Assembly (NCBI GenBank): GCA_019671005.1
Contig: CM033715.1
Location: 3,534,001 to 3,598,000 of the forward strand
Reading direction: 5' to 3'
From: Hibiscus mutabilis
Taxonomy: Eukaryota > Streptophyta > Magnoliopsida > Malvales > Malvaceae
Length of the DNA: 64,000 nucleotides
Under the pieces are notes generated by a model. The model did no database searches. It worked only from the letters and a program-made list of their open reading frames with translations, and was not told where the DNA came from. Shown here one piece after another: positions 1 through 12,500 of this stretch (position 1 is its first letter; each line of letters begins with the position of its first letter). Both the position numbers and the translations under genes were made by a program.

Positions 1-1960
1 TGCCATTAGAGTTTGCCGAAGCTTTTTTAAGGACACAAAACTAGTCATATGGGTTTCTTCTTCCTTAATTTTCTTGGAATTGTCTTCAAGGTAGGAAATA
101 AGTTCTGGAGGTGGTTATCTTAGATGTTGGCTGATGTACTGATTACATTGATCATTACAATTGATGAACTATGTACTCCAAGAATTTTTCTCATGTACAC
201 TTTGGAATCCTTTATTGTTTTTAGTTTCATTCGTTCAGTCGGATGGTGCCAGTTTCTCTATTTGCTTGACTCGCCAATTCATAAGTTATTCTTTTTTCCC
301 GTACTTTCCCTTTGTTAGTCTTAAATATCGCGTTGATGGCTCATTTTACCTTTAATTATATCTCATTTCTTAAGCAATATAGATCACATAAGTGCAAGCT
401 AGGCAGATGTTTCTGTCTAGGGTTGGGATGCAAAGGAACATTACTTCTAGAAGCTAGATTTCCCACAGGCTATTATATTAATATATTGAAAGCAGTAGTT
501 TGTGTCTATTTGACAGAAATGTGGAAACCATGTCCTTCCTTAAGTAGAGAAGCTCGTGGTATCCGACTCTTGGCTTCAGTGAGGTTGATACTTGATACTA
601 GATACTTGATATAGGTGGTCATTAAAATCTTAATAGGCTTACGGAATGACATATTTTTTTTCTCTCTTGCTGCCTTTCTTATTTGTATCAGTTTGCTCTG
701 AATTTCATTTTTCATTTATGACTTTGTATACCATGTTTAGATTTGTGTTCAAAATCAGGAAACTTAGCAGAGGATATAAAAAATACAACCGAAGGGCTTT
801 CTCTTATAGGCATGGAAGAGATACTGCATTGATTTTGAATCTTCCATCTAATAATGAATATGGTGAATCGATGTAAGCACAGGGTTCATCAATAAGGATG
901 AGTACTAACTACTAATATGGTGAGCCCATTTATTGAAAACAGAGTGTATGTCTGTATGGTTCAGTAATCAGTATTCCTGTTTTTGGTGTTTTTTCTCTTT
1001 CTAGAATTAAACTAGCTGCTCAGTATCTAAGAGAAGTTTATTTTATTTGATTTGGTTTGCTCAAATAAAGAGGAAAGTGTTGCATCTGGTTTGCCCTGCC
1101 TCGTTTGGAGTTTCAGTGATGTTTTAGTTTCCCATTTCCCATTACTTTTATGGCTCTATTTTTGGTTGATTTCTCCGTAGTGATTCGACGATTATCAAGG
1201 CTCAGAAAAGTAGGTAGGGAACTAGTTTGGTAAGAACTGTAGCTTAACCCTGTAGTGAGACAAGAAGTAGGAGGATGAACTATGTGACATGAATGACTAT
1301 ATTGAAATTGAACCCTTGTTGTCGATGGTATGCCGGTGTTGGTGTTGAAAAATAAATAGAGAAAAGTTCCGTTGGGTTGTTTGAGTTAAGAAGTTACCCT
1401 GGATCATGTGGGCTCAAATCTTTGATTGCCTCATGATGATGAAACCATTGGCCTCAAGGCTTTAGTTTGGCCTACCATTATTATGTTTCTGGTAAACCAA
1501 AGTAAATTTTGCTGTGAATAAAAGAAAAAAAGTAGTGTACTGCAGATCTTGTCTGGAGAACATAAATTTTGTTTTCTTGTTTAGCTACGCCTACGCACGT
1601 GTTGTGATACGATGAGTTTAGAATCAACTAAGTATGATGTTGATCAAGCCTCATTTGTTTAGAGTTTGATCCTTGTGCTACACCAAAATCTATTAAGATG
1701 GGAATAATTATGTATATAATATTCCTTTGTTTGTTGGTTGATTTGTTCATTTTCATCTGAATTCTTATCTCCTGAATTGTTTAGGGTGGGCCTAAGGCAG
1801 GCCCAGCCAGCAGCATCAGCATCGAATACAAGTGCAGTGCCAAACTGCCAGCTAAAAAGTATAGTGGAGGGTTGAATAATTTCCCTTTTCCATTGCCTTA
1901 ACAATAATGGGATTGGGAGTGTATATCCAAAATATCCTCCCACTAATTGCAATACAGCAT
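1..1960. other. unresolved spacer, possibly the 3' flank of a gene
   Basis: No convincing gene. Base composition is less AT-rich than the following 6 kb and short open frames occur on both strands, as in UTR or intron sequence. A plus-strand frame open from the window edge ends in TAG at 42-44 and could be the last codons of a gene starting outside the window, but only 13 codons are visible, so this stays a guess. The 97-residue minus-strand frame at 1659-1952 resembles nothing I recognise. Confidence 0.2.
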
Positions 1961-3890
1961 TTAGTTGCTCCTTTTATTTCTATCATTTTTTTTTTAAATT
2001 TCTTTCATTCAATTGAATGATGAACTGAATTTAAAACTTATCGCTACAGCTGCGTTCGAATCCAAACATTTGTTTTTATTTACGCCGCTATAATATTTAA
2101 TCTCACTATAACAATAACTAGTTTCACTGTCGTAGTTATTTTTGATCTTACAAAAATTAATATGATCTCATCACCCATCTAAATACACTATATTTAACTA
2201 CAATTAAACGAACCTAACAAGTATTTCAGTAGGAAAACGGATAATATTTATCTTATAAAACACGAATTTAAATTGTTTTGTCTATAAGATATATGCGCAT
2301 TGTTAAAAGGTTAAGAATATCTATGAATATATTTTACCTTATAATCGTATTTATACTTTAAAAAAAAAAACTTAACCGTGGGTATGTTGAAATACAAACG
2401 CCTTCAAGCTTTTGGAAAGCTGGCGTGTGCTTTCCTCCAAAGCTTTAAAACAGAACAAAATGGTTTCATTTTTCTCATTTTACCAATTATCATATGCGAC
2501 AGCAATTCTTTTATGGTGACATCAATGACGTCACTAAAATACTTTTCTATTTGATTTTATATTATATTCTAAATTTATGTAATTTTTTATTTGTTTAAAT
2601 CTTTTAATATAATATATTTTTTAAAAAAGAAAAATTAAAAATTCAACCAAATAACTTGTGAGAATAAAAGATATAAATAAATACAATTATCAATGGTAAA
2701 AGATAAATATCGTCAATATTAATACAATAATAGAATATCACATTTACTAACAAATTTTTATCTTATGATCTTCAAAGCATAACAATTCTTTCTGTAAATT
2801 ATAAACTAAGAAGCATAACAAATTTTCAATTCCACTCTAAAAAAAAATCACAACACAACAGAAAATCCTTTGGCAGTGGTGTTAATTTTTTTTTTTTACA
2901 TATTGTTAGAGTTCGGACCTTGATATTGTAAATGAAGTAAATCAGATTAGAAAATTTATCATATAACGAGTCTTTGTATTATTAGATCCAAATTTCGTTC
3001 AAAGAGTTAAATATCTATCGTTATAACCAAAAAGAATTCACAACATATATTTTTTCTGATGATGGAAAATATGTGGGGACAGGTTAGGCAGGTTTTCATA
3101 AGTTTTCAATTTTTTTTTAACATCTCTTACCTAAGGGGAAGACTCTAGAACTCACAATCTAAAGGAAAAGAGGCGTTAACTGAGAGCTTTTAACCATTTG
3201 CTCTAGAGGTTGTTAAGATTAATTTCATTCTATTTAATTCAGTTTGAAGTTTCTCGGCATAATTAATAAATTATTACAATACTTTGATTCGAATTTCTCA
3301 CTTCTTCACCCCGAAAAAAAATTTAAAAATAATGAGTGCTTATACATGTTTGATCTCACATCAACTCGTATATTATACCAACAACATATCAATTGAACTA
3401 AACACAATTGATTATTAAGAAAGTACTTTTTAAATGATAATAAAAATGCTTATATTGGTATTAGTATTTATGTTGTTAATATAATCTTAAAATAAAAGGA
3501 TATTCATAAAAGAATCTAATTATTTATAAAAGCATAAAATTACACTAAGAATGAATATGACGATTTTTCATATTTAAATTGATATATATTTGTATATTCG
3601 TAAAAGTACATAAATTCTGTCAACTGTCAAATGTAAATGGACATGATCCGAATTTTATCAAACGGTTGAAACATTTGAAAAGATTTGTCTTTTAATTTAA
3701 TTTGCCATAAATTTCAACGTATATCAATTTACAGTAAAAGTTTGGTTATTATCTTCTTTAGACTTTTTCTTCTTTTAATTCCCTTCATTATTTTGGATAT
3801 GAAATAATATTCGGAAAACAATTCTCTCAAAATTCCTTGAACCCACGTCTAATTCGATTATGATATATGTAAGAAAGAAATTTAAAAAGA
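1961..3890. other. AT-rich intergenic DNA with a SINE-like remnant
   Basis: Very AT-rich, no sustained open frame. Around 3100-3215 the minus strand has a tRNA-promoter-like pair: an A-box-like stretch (AGCAAATGGTTAAAAGCTC) and a B-box-like GAGTTCTAGAGTC. A similar arrangement recurs at 9470-9600, so this may be a degenerate tRNA-derived SINE. No ends or target duplication could be defined. Confidence 0.3.
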
Positions 3891-3900
3891 GAAATCATAT

Positions 3901-4516
3901 AACAATTCTGCGCTGCCCGTTTCTTCAATTTTTTTTGTGTTAGTCAGCGATCGACAATCAATAGTCGATCGCCAATGTTTATTATTATTATTGTTATTAT
4001 TTTATTTCTAATAAGAATCTCTGTCATTGTGACACGTATTTTTTTCTATTCTTGTGACATGTTTTTTTTGTTTTTATGGTTTTGTTTCATCTGTCTTTGT
4101 GGCATGATTCAGCATACTCTAGCGGTCGATCGTTGCTCGCATAGAGTTTTTAATCAGCGCTAGTTCCTGATTATGATTATGTCGATGGTCACGCAAAGTT
4201 AGATTTTCATTCGGTTGATGGTTGTTTGCGATGTAATTAGTCATGGGTAGCGGAACATTCTGCTTGGTAGTTTAGATCGCCCACCACTCCTTTTTATCAG
4301 TTATGAGTCTCGGTTAAATAAAAACAAAGAGATTCAAGAGGCTTCTGAATTTTGTTGGTATGCTTATTTTCATAGAAGATTTTTACTTTTCTTTATTTTG
4401 GGGTTGTAAAAAATTTAAGTAGATTAGTTTTACTATTTTTTTCTGGATGCATTATATTTGTAATATCTTCTATGGTTATAATAAAAATTCAGTGGCTATA
4501 TTCAAAAAAGAAAGAA
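3901..4516 (+). mobile_element. 5'-truncated LINE 3' tail with target-site duplication
   Basis: A 616-bp insertion lies between two copies of AAATCATAT (3892-3900 and 4517-4525). It ends in an A-rich tail after a segment typical of plant LINE 3' ends (ATAAAAATTCAGTGGCTA, about 4480-4498). It holds no intact reverse transcriptase; the 62-codon frame at 3975-4163 is a leftover, not a gene. The duplication plus A-tail fits target-primed reverse transcription of a heavily 5'-truncated L1-like element. Family assignment rests on the tail alone. Confidence 0.6.
3947..3972. repeat. perfect 9-bp hairpin GCGATCGAC/GTCGATCGC
   Basis: GCGATCGAC (3947-3955) and GTCGATCGC (3964-3972) form a perfect stem with an 8-nt AT-rich loop. 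It lies near the 5' boundary of the truncated LINE tail. Its role is unknown. Confidence 0.7.
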
Positions 4517-4525
4517 AAATCATAT

Positions 4526-7500
4526 GAAGCTTAGTTTGTGGTTAAAATTTTCAAGATATTGACATAATGATCCTTTATAACTTCACTCGTGATTTGATAA
4601 AATTAAAATAAATTTAATCGTGTAAGATTGATCATGTGAAAAAAATACAACACCTCACCACAATTTCATATTATCATCTAATTTAATGATAATGAACAAT
4701 TATGATATGTAGTTGATATGAATTATTAACGGCTTATAGGTATGATCATAATACCTTAAAAAGAGTAAGAATATACAGGGGCGAAATTATACAATTTTAA
4801 GGGAGGTAAACTTATAAAATTTTAAGGGGTAAAAATAGTTTTTCAATAGAAAATACATAAAAAAATTTTAAAAAATTTAAATCATATATAAATTTTAAAT
4901 TTTTAGTGGAGGCGACTGCCCCCTCCAGTTCTCTCGCGGTTCATCCCAGAAAATATGGTATAAAGTACACTAGGCATAAAAGGCAATGCAAACAAACCAA
5001 ATGAAATGGTCCATGTGCCGAGTAGTTGAGTGGGATTAACATTATTGAAACTAAAAGCCTAAAAAGGGGATTTAAATGGTCCAAATGATAAGGATAGGTT
5101 TAGGGTTAGGGGTGACATTAAAATGGTGTAGGGTTTGTTATAGTGAAAACCAATCATTGTGGGTGGCGCCAGCTCAAACATTTGAGGCAGAAGCTACAAG
5201 GATAAGGCCGAGATGGGTCCGTTGAAGATGGCAGCCCTAATTAGGTGGACGAAGCACGTGAATGCCCACCCTAACCCCACATGCTTTGTTTTCCTTTCAT
5301 CACTGTCATTAGGTGAAGTACCACATGCCTCGATAAGGTTTCTGTAGGAGCTGAGTTCAGTGATTAACTTTGTGTTTTGTTAAATTATATTGAGAATAAA
5401 TGTTGGTCACAAATTTTAAAGCCGATCTATACTCTGAACGAAGATTGAACCTCTGACCACTAGTTAAGGTGGTAGGGGATATTCTTATCGTCTCACATAA
5501 GTTTCGTAGTTCAAATCGAACGTAATAATGATGACCTAAATGTCATCTATAATTTAATAATGCTACTTTAATAGTTCAATATGCAACCAAGATTTAAGAA
5601 TGTATTAAACCCTAAATGATAGGGTTAGATGTCTCAAGTAAACTATTTAGGATTATCAAAGACAGCCAAACCAATAGATGTTTTAAGACATTAAAATAAT
5701 GTCAAGGAGATTTGGAAAGATCCCTGCATTATCAAAGACAGTGCAGCGTCCACTGCGGGCTGTGTTCTCTTTTATTTCATTAGTTGCTTCCAACTTCCCC
5801 CTTCTCAATTTAAAACAAGTTAGGGTTTCTTGCAATTTGTTTCTTAAAAAATACAAATGGAAAGGAGTCGTTCTAATTATGGTTTTAGTCCCTTTCATTA
5901 TGTTGAAATGTGAGATTTAATCTTACTTTATTTTAACATTGGTAAAATTTGGATGGTTGTTTTTACAATACTATTGGTAAGTCTAAAATAATAACACCGT
6001 TAGCATGGACAGAACTAGAATCAAACATAGAGAGTGACAAAACCTTATTTTACTATTATTTAAACGAAAAAGAACTTCAAATACAATTATACTAAAAAAT
6101 TTGAGAGGAACTCTCCCTCTCATGCATAACATAGTTCCGTCCCTAACCGTTAATTGTTATTGTAAAAGTTATGACGTGATCCTTTTACTATTATATAATC
6201 ATATTGTCAGGGTTATATGTAAATATAATCAGTCACATTTAATGAATACTGATAAATCTACATATCAATCGATTCTAAAGATTGTTTTAGAAGAAAAATG
6301 CTGATCGAGACTTTAATATCAATAGATAACAATATTATAAATTTAGACCGATTAATAACATTATAAAAGTAGGTGATAAATTTCCAAATTAAATCAGAAG
6401 GATTAAATCTCCAATATCAATATGATGGTGGGATTAAATCCAAAATTAGACGATAAGAGTTCTTTAATTTTAGGTGGTACACGAATCCCCACCCTAACAT
6501 GGAAATATTAAAGGATACTTAGCACACTGTTTTAGAAGTACATTTTAAATTTTATATCGAATAAATTATTTTCAATATAGTAAATTTATGAAATAATTAT
6601 TCAACTAATTGGTTAAACATCAAAGTATTAATATAACTAACATTTAATTATATTTTCTAAAAAAATCTTTAAAACACAATTAGCAATTTTTAATATGTAT
6701 TTTTTAAAATCAACAACACGCGTGATTTAGATTCAAATTTCAATAATAGAAAAGGTTAAGCTTTGAGGGTTTGATCCTCACCATAATCAACCATTTATTT
6801 TTCAGAAGAATACGTACGACAAAAGAATTAATTATATTTTTTTGTATAAATATAATTAGTCATTATTATTAGAGGGAGATACCTCGTTTTAAGAAAAAAA
6901 AGTAAACAAAAAATTTATTGCTTACCATACGTAATATTATAAACAAAATATTAATTAATTTTAAAGAGTGGGATAAAAATATTAGGACTAGAATTTATGA
7001 CTAAAGAAAATTTTAAAAAATAAAAATAAACAGTTTAGTCAACTGACAAAATATAATTTCTCAATTACCCAAAATTTTTAAAATAACATTTTAACTAACT
7101 TTAAACTATATTTTAATAACATTTTAAACTATAATTTCCTAATTTAATTACTAGGGTTTATAACTCCCCCGCCCTCCCTGTTTTTAATTATAGCCCTAAT
7201 TAAACCTTATATGATATCCATCCTATTCCACGAGGGGAATCAATTATGTTCCTTTTGAGAATTTAAATTTCAAGATAAAATAAATTAGTTTTGGATTCAA
7301 AAACCTATTTTCTTTACGATAATTACTTTTTGGTCACTAAATTATGAGATAAATTATATTTTGATAACATAGCAAAATATTTTACTAATTAAATCACTAA
7401 ATTTTTAATTTGTTTTCAATCAAACTACAATCCCTAACTCTTAACATAACTATTAATGCGTTAAACACATTTATATAACAACACACTTGGTCCTCGTTAC

Positions 7501-8330
7501 TTACGTATTCTATTGTCGCGTTTGCCTCTAACTTTTATGTAAATCTTTTTCATTAACCATCTAGTCTAACGTTCCCCTTGAACATGATGCTTGCAAAATT
7601 CATGGATTGAAAATGACGTTTAATCTCAATATCGCAAATATAACCATCATGATAACTAAACTGAAAAAAATCCATTATCCATATATACTCTTTATGATAT
7701 ACAAGTAATCACATAATCAAAATGCACTTTACTTTTTATTTAACCCATAAAAAGCACGTTAACTAACCCACGCGAACCCCGGAACATAAATCCAACGGTT
7801 TAGAATGAAGGGAGACCAATTCATGCAGAGTCATTAGTATGTGGCCAAAAAAATAGTAGTAATCCTTAATCTCCGTCACACTTGATCAAAAAAATATCTG
7901 CCTTGTTATTGTATAATTTTTTCATTTATTAACAAATGTTGTTTATTTTAAGAAATAATAATGTTTTTTTTATTATTTGGTTTAGCGGGATAAGACATTA
8001 AATTTCTTAAGTAAGATTAAGGATTCAAAGCCTAATGCCGTGAATTGAAAAAATTAAGTTGAAAATGTCTAAAATATCTATAAAAACATATATTTCCAAA
8101 TTCATCGATCAATAAATTGGATACATGTGATTAGAAAAATAAATATTCTTAAAGATTCAAATCCTAACGTTGTGGATAAAAAAAACTAGGTTGAGAATGT
8201 CACCTCCATCTAAAATCTCTATAAAATTTGATCAAAATTCATGGGTCAATTAATCGAATACATGTTATTATAAAAACAAATATTCTTTACTTTCGTTTTG
8301 ACCTCAACGCCACTTTCCTTCATTTTCCTC
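4526..8330. other. AT-rich intergenic DNA
   Basis: No gene seen. At 5099-5112 there is a short telomere-like TTTAGGGTTAGGGG, too short to mean much. Around 5150-5330 the sequence is locally GC-richer and contains a CACGTG core (about 5258), but no coding frame follows. Frames of about 70 codons overlap on both strands at 5683-5920 and look like chance. The rest is AT-rich with several diverged repeat fragments. Confidence 0.4.
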
Positions 8331-8334
8331 CCTC

Positions 8335-8342
8335 TATATAAT
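8335..8342 (+). promoter_or_regulatory. TATA box of the 8506 gene
   Basis: TATATAAT lies about 165 bp upstream of the ATG at 8506, inside a pyrimidine-rich stretch. The spacing would put transcription start near 8365-8375 and leave a roughly 135-nt leader. Placement is inferred from sequence only. Confidence 0.55.
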
Positions 8343-8471
8343 CCCTTTCCACCCTCCTCTCTCCTCATCCTTTCATTAACGTTGATTTGATCTACCGTCG
8401 TCCTACATCTCTCAAGCTTGATTTTTCTTCTGTTTCCACCATTTTTTAAAAAGGAAATTTCCTCTGTTTCC

Positions 8472-8497
8472 CTCTCTCTCTCTCTCTCTCTCTCTCT
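8472..8497 (+). repeat. (CT)13 microsatellite in the 5' leader
   Basis: Thirteen uninterrupted CT units end 8 bp before the ATG at 8506. CT/GA tracts are common in plant leaders and can bind BBR/BPC factors, but no function is shown here. The length is likely variable between individuals. Confidence 0.9.
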
Positions 8498-8505
8498 TTG
8501 CTGTA

Positions 8506-9063
8506 ATGGCTGAGCAGCTGCCTTCAAAGCGCCAAAGAGAAGAAACCCAGAGCTCAAACGAAGAAACAAAACGCCACAAATCATGCAATCATATTCTCTC
8601 TTTGCTCGAAGCAGAAGAGGAGGAGTCAAGCCAAGACGTGTCTTCTCTCATCACCTCCTTACAACAACAGCTCTCTTCGGACGCCGTTTTAGACGTCCCT
8701 TCTCCTCCTTGCCAACCGCCCTTAAAAGCCGACGACCAAGACAACCTTGCGACCACCGTGGTCAGCATAGAAGACTACACGACGGCGACTTCTTCCTTGG
8801 AAGGAGACGAGGATTACCAGGACGATGACAAAGAGCAAGTTATTAGGCATTTGCTCGAAGCTTCCGATGATGAGCTCAGGATTCCGAATAGAGAAGGTGA
8901 TGTCGGCGTTGAGTTCGATGATGGTTTCGACAATGGCGGAAATGGTTTTGCGTTGTCTGATGGGTTGCTAATTACTATACTTTGTTGCAGTCCGAACTGT
9001 TCATGTAGTATTATGGCCCGAGAAAAATACTATGCAGAAAGTAATGGTAGGGGTAAAAATTAG
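8506..9063 (+). CDS. acidic plant-specific protein with frameshifted C-terminus
   Basis: A single-exon frame of 185 codons starts MAEQLPSKRQREE. It carries a basic nuclear-signal-like N-terminus, a hydrophobic/acidic block ILSLLEAEEEE (about residues 30-40), a second block HLLEASDDELRIPN (about 115-128) and an acidic middle. I associate this layout with small plant nuclear proteins annotated as SRP40-like, from memory and without certainty. A TATA box and CT-rich leader precede it. After residue 153 the frame ends in an uncharacteristic cysteine-rich tail. Shifted by two bases, 8967-9008 encodes ANYYTLLQSELFM followed by TAG, which I recall as this family's usual ending. The intact family reads W-E-L-E-D-E before it, which is missing here, so a short frame-changing deletion near 8966 is inferred. 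The allele may still be expressed with an altered tail. Molecular role unknown. Confidence 0.65.
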   Translation: MAEQLPSKRQREETQSSNEETKRHKSCNHILSLLEAEEEESSQDVSSLITSLQQQLSSDAVLDVPSPPCQPPLKADDQDNLATTVVSIEDYTTATSSLEGDEDYQDDDKEQVIRHLLEASDDELRIPNREGDVGVEFDDGFDNGGNGFALSDGLLITILCCSPNCSCSIMAREKYYAESNGRGKN

Positions 9064-11829
9064 AGAAATGGGAAAAGGCGGGGAGAGTGGGGGTAAATAT
9101 GAAAAAAATGGAGGCTTTTAAATTTTTGGGTTAATTCATTTTGAAGCCCTCCCTCTTCTTTGAAAATATCAGGACTTTCCCTATGTTCCCTTTTTTCATT
9201 ATAAAATTAAATTGTTAAAAAAGGCAAGATTATTCATATTTTGTCCCGAATTTCCTAATTATTTTTATTCCTTGTGAATATTGAAAGAGGACGTCTTTGA
9301 GATTATTATATTTCATTTTATTTGTTTAAATAATTAAATAAATAATTAATGTTTATCAAATATTTTTATACAATCTTCTAATGCAATTAGTTAGTCAAAT
9401 CAGTTAATGTAATCTAATTTCATTTATCAATTAATACAATTCACTATCAACTACTTTCTTGAACAATTTTTATTTGGGAAGGGAGGAGTAGAATTTTACT
9501 CTTATTGATTCTTGAACCCACAACCTGAGGGAAGAAAAATATATCAAATAAGAGCTTTAATCACCGGGTCTAAAGATGGTTACTATCAACTATTTTCTAA
9601 TTGTCAAACATGATCATATTTAAACACCCAATAATTCATGGCCCGTCCTTTTAAAATACCATCCAAAAGAATTTAATAAGTGGTTTTGGTGGCATAAGGT
9701 GATTTATTCTCCTTTAGCAATCTGAATTTAAATAATAATGTCTACAAGGAATGAGATGAGATTATAGATTTTCTTTTGATGATTTAAGTTTAAACAACAA
9801 TGTCTAAAAGGGACGAGAAGAGATTATAAGGTGATTTATTCTTACTTAATAATTCAGATTTGAACAACAATACACGTGAGAGACTAAATAAAATTATGTA
9901 TAGCATTAGAATCTTAAAAAAAAAAACCTTTCAAAAATATCGAAGTTGTGTTTAATAAAAGTGTTATTTTTTCATGTTCTAATATATAAATTAATAATAG
10001 ATTAGCTTAATAATTTTTAGTCAATTGAATTTACATAAGGGAATTAATAAAAATTGTTTATTTGAATCTAAATTATTTTACTTGAGTTATACTCATCTTG
10101 CTAATATCAACACAAAGAAACTAAATAACTTTTTTTATAAAATAATTCATCTTCAACACATCATAATCCATTTTGGTAGTAAAAATCAAAGTGTTTCATT
10201 TTTTTCAGAAGAAAAGATTGTATTTTATTAGAATTTTGTTTATAGCCGAGGTATTGATAGTATCTAATATTATTAATCAATAAAATATAGTATCATACGC
10301 TAAAAATATATTGGTTTTTTTGGTAAACAACTTTTTAAGTTAAACTTAAAGGTTTGAAGCTAATTAAATCCGCTAATTTAAATGTTTGCTAAATAGAGAA
10401 TTGTAATAGCAGATTGAGGTGAAACCTCTCATTTTGAAAAAGCTAATTTTGAGTTAGAATAATATTCTGCGGATTTAATCATTAAATTATCATTAAATTT
10501 TTTGTGGTGCGGCATGTTTAATATGCGATTAGAAAACAATAAATTTTAAATTTTATCATTAAATTAAAAATATTAAACTTTTTAATAATATTTTTTGTTA
10601 GTTTTTTTAAGTTTTTTTACAAATATCGATATTTATTTTGTAAGTATTGATGCTTAGTTCTTTTGATAAATTCTTAGTTTAGAATAGAATATCGAAACTT
10701 ACAAGATAAATATCAATACTTAAAGAAAAACCTCAAAAAAACTAACCAAAAATATTATAAAAAAATTTAATATTTTTAATTTAAAGAAAAATTTTAAAAC
10801 TCATCGTCTTCTAATAACCTCGTAGATATATGTCACGTTAGACTTACCCCATTTTGTCTTCCGAAAATACACCAAAACGGCTGCTCGCTGCTTATCAAAC
10901 TCAAAAGTTAAAAAGTCTGAAGCTCGTCTAACTAGTTTTTCTTTTAAATTAATTTTAATGCTTAAAATGATCTAATAATAAATACCCATTGCATTATTGA
11001 AAATAATTGCAAAAGGAAAAGAAACGGAACAATGCTACGGCTAGGGTGATAATCATCATGATTGGCTTGAAAGCTATTTGAATTTAGTTCGGTTAAAATT
11101 TAGTTCAAATAAATTCAATTCGAGCTTATGTTCGGTTCGAGATCTTAATAAATTAAGTTTAAAATTTTAAGTTCGACGAGTTTTAAGTTCGAATTGAGTC
11201 TAATAATATTATTTTTGAGATACACTAAGAAAGAAGGGCACCACAAGCCCACGAGCCAGCGCATCAAAATGTTTCCATCATTCCTATCTATGTTTATAGT
11301 ATGTGTAAATTATTGAATGACTAAAAATTAAATATATATTACTATAAGATCATACTATTCACTAAAATAATTTATTTTCAACTGCAATACTAATGCTAAA
11401 ACTAATCCTTAATTATCAGCTAGCGAAGTTGCAATCCGATTTTTATTTAATTTCAATTAATGCAATAATTCAAACAAAGTATTACCCTGCATGACCCAAT
11501 TCATCATGGGTGACGCCGGTTCTGTCCACATTGCTATAATAACATTCTGCGCTTGGTGTCTAGCTGGGTCAAAAGATGTTACCCAACACATGTGTAGGGG
11601 TGTTCAAAATCAGTCCACCTGATTGTAAATGATGAAATATAAAAATAATATAGTAGTAATAATAATTTTATTTAGCTTATAAGTACCCATTGGACCAATT
11701 TTAAACACTCATACTCATGAGTCACCACAAAAAAAATGTATATAAAATTCACCCCACCTATCAATAAAAACAAACGATAAATTTAAAAGATAAAAGATTT
11801 ATATTTGATGTATTTAGAATAAAATAAAA
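9064..11829. other. AT-rich intergenic DNA with a second SINE-like remnant
   Basis: No gene seen. Around 9470-9600, read on the minus strand, a GGTTCAAG B-box-like element lies in a layout similar to 3100-3215, suggesting another degenerate tRNA-derived SINE. The 68-codon plus frame at 10025 is AT-driven and unconvincing. Confidence 0.35.
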
Positions 11830-12500
11830 TGTTTTTTATATTTATTTTATTATACTAAATTTTGAACCAACCAAGTGGTGACACGTGGCATCATTTAGTT
11901 GGTTCAAAGTCATAAAAATAAATAAAATTTTAAATTTGACACTGCAAGGAATACTTGTGGTTAGAAGGCTGAATGCTTAACCATCATGCTAAGCAACTAT
12001 TTTGTTGACTCTCGACCAATTATTTTATTATCAAGATAATGGTTAGTTCGGCAATGACAACAATAGCGATGAAATGGCCGACGACATGCAATTTTACAGT
12101 AATCATCATTGCAAGGTTGATTCCAAGGATGGCGATCGTAACGGTACTACTGTCGCAGCCACGACGAAGGTTTCGAAGTCCAAATCTATCAGATGTGGAG
12201 GCCAAAAGTTGAATCACAAAAGAAAGGCAAGTTAAAAGTCAGTTAATCATGTTTATCATCGATGAATAAATTATTTGGTAAAAAATTAACAAGATGGTGG
12301 CTTAGCTCAATAGTTAAGCACCATGCCTTTTAACCACAAAGTCTTGGTTCGCTTCCCTTCCCTGCAATGTCAAATCCAATATTTTATTTCATTCTTATAA
12401 CTTTAAAAAAATTTAATATAATAAAATAAATATAAAAACAATTTTTTTAAAAAATTATTGATGCCACGATCAGTATCTCTATACACGTGGCATCACCTTA
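11830..12500. repeat. diverged inverted pair of a tRNA-like repeat
   Basis: The minus strand of about 11830-11990 aligns by eye with the plus strand of about 12298-12450. Shared pieces include GGTTAAGCA-like and AACCACAA, then CTGCAATGTCAAAT-like, then TAATATAATAAAATAAATA-like. The right arm starts with an A-box-like GGCTTAGCTCAATAG and a B-box-like GGTTCGCTTCC. The roughly 300 bp between the arms hold a 65-codon minus frame with no recognised product. This could be two SINE copies in opposite orientation or a long-TIR (Mutator-like or fold-back) element. No target duplication was found. Confidence 0.45.

Noticed and set aside
5099..5112. Telomere-like TTTAGGGTTAGGGG
   Set aside because: Two imperfect units only; too short for an interstitial telomere.
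8246..8629. 127-codon minus frame over the 8506 gene start
   Set aside because: Antisense of the CT repeat and coding sequence; its Arg/Glu run is the microsatellite.
12295..12370. Possible tRNA gene
   Set aside because: A- and B-box-like motifs exist, but the acceptor stem and anticodon arm do not pair; better read as a SINE-like repeat.
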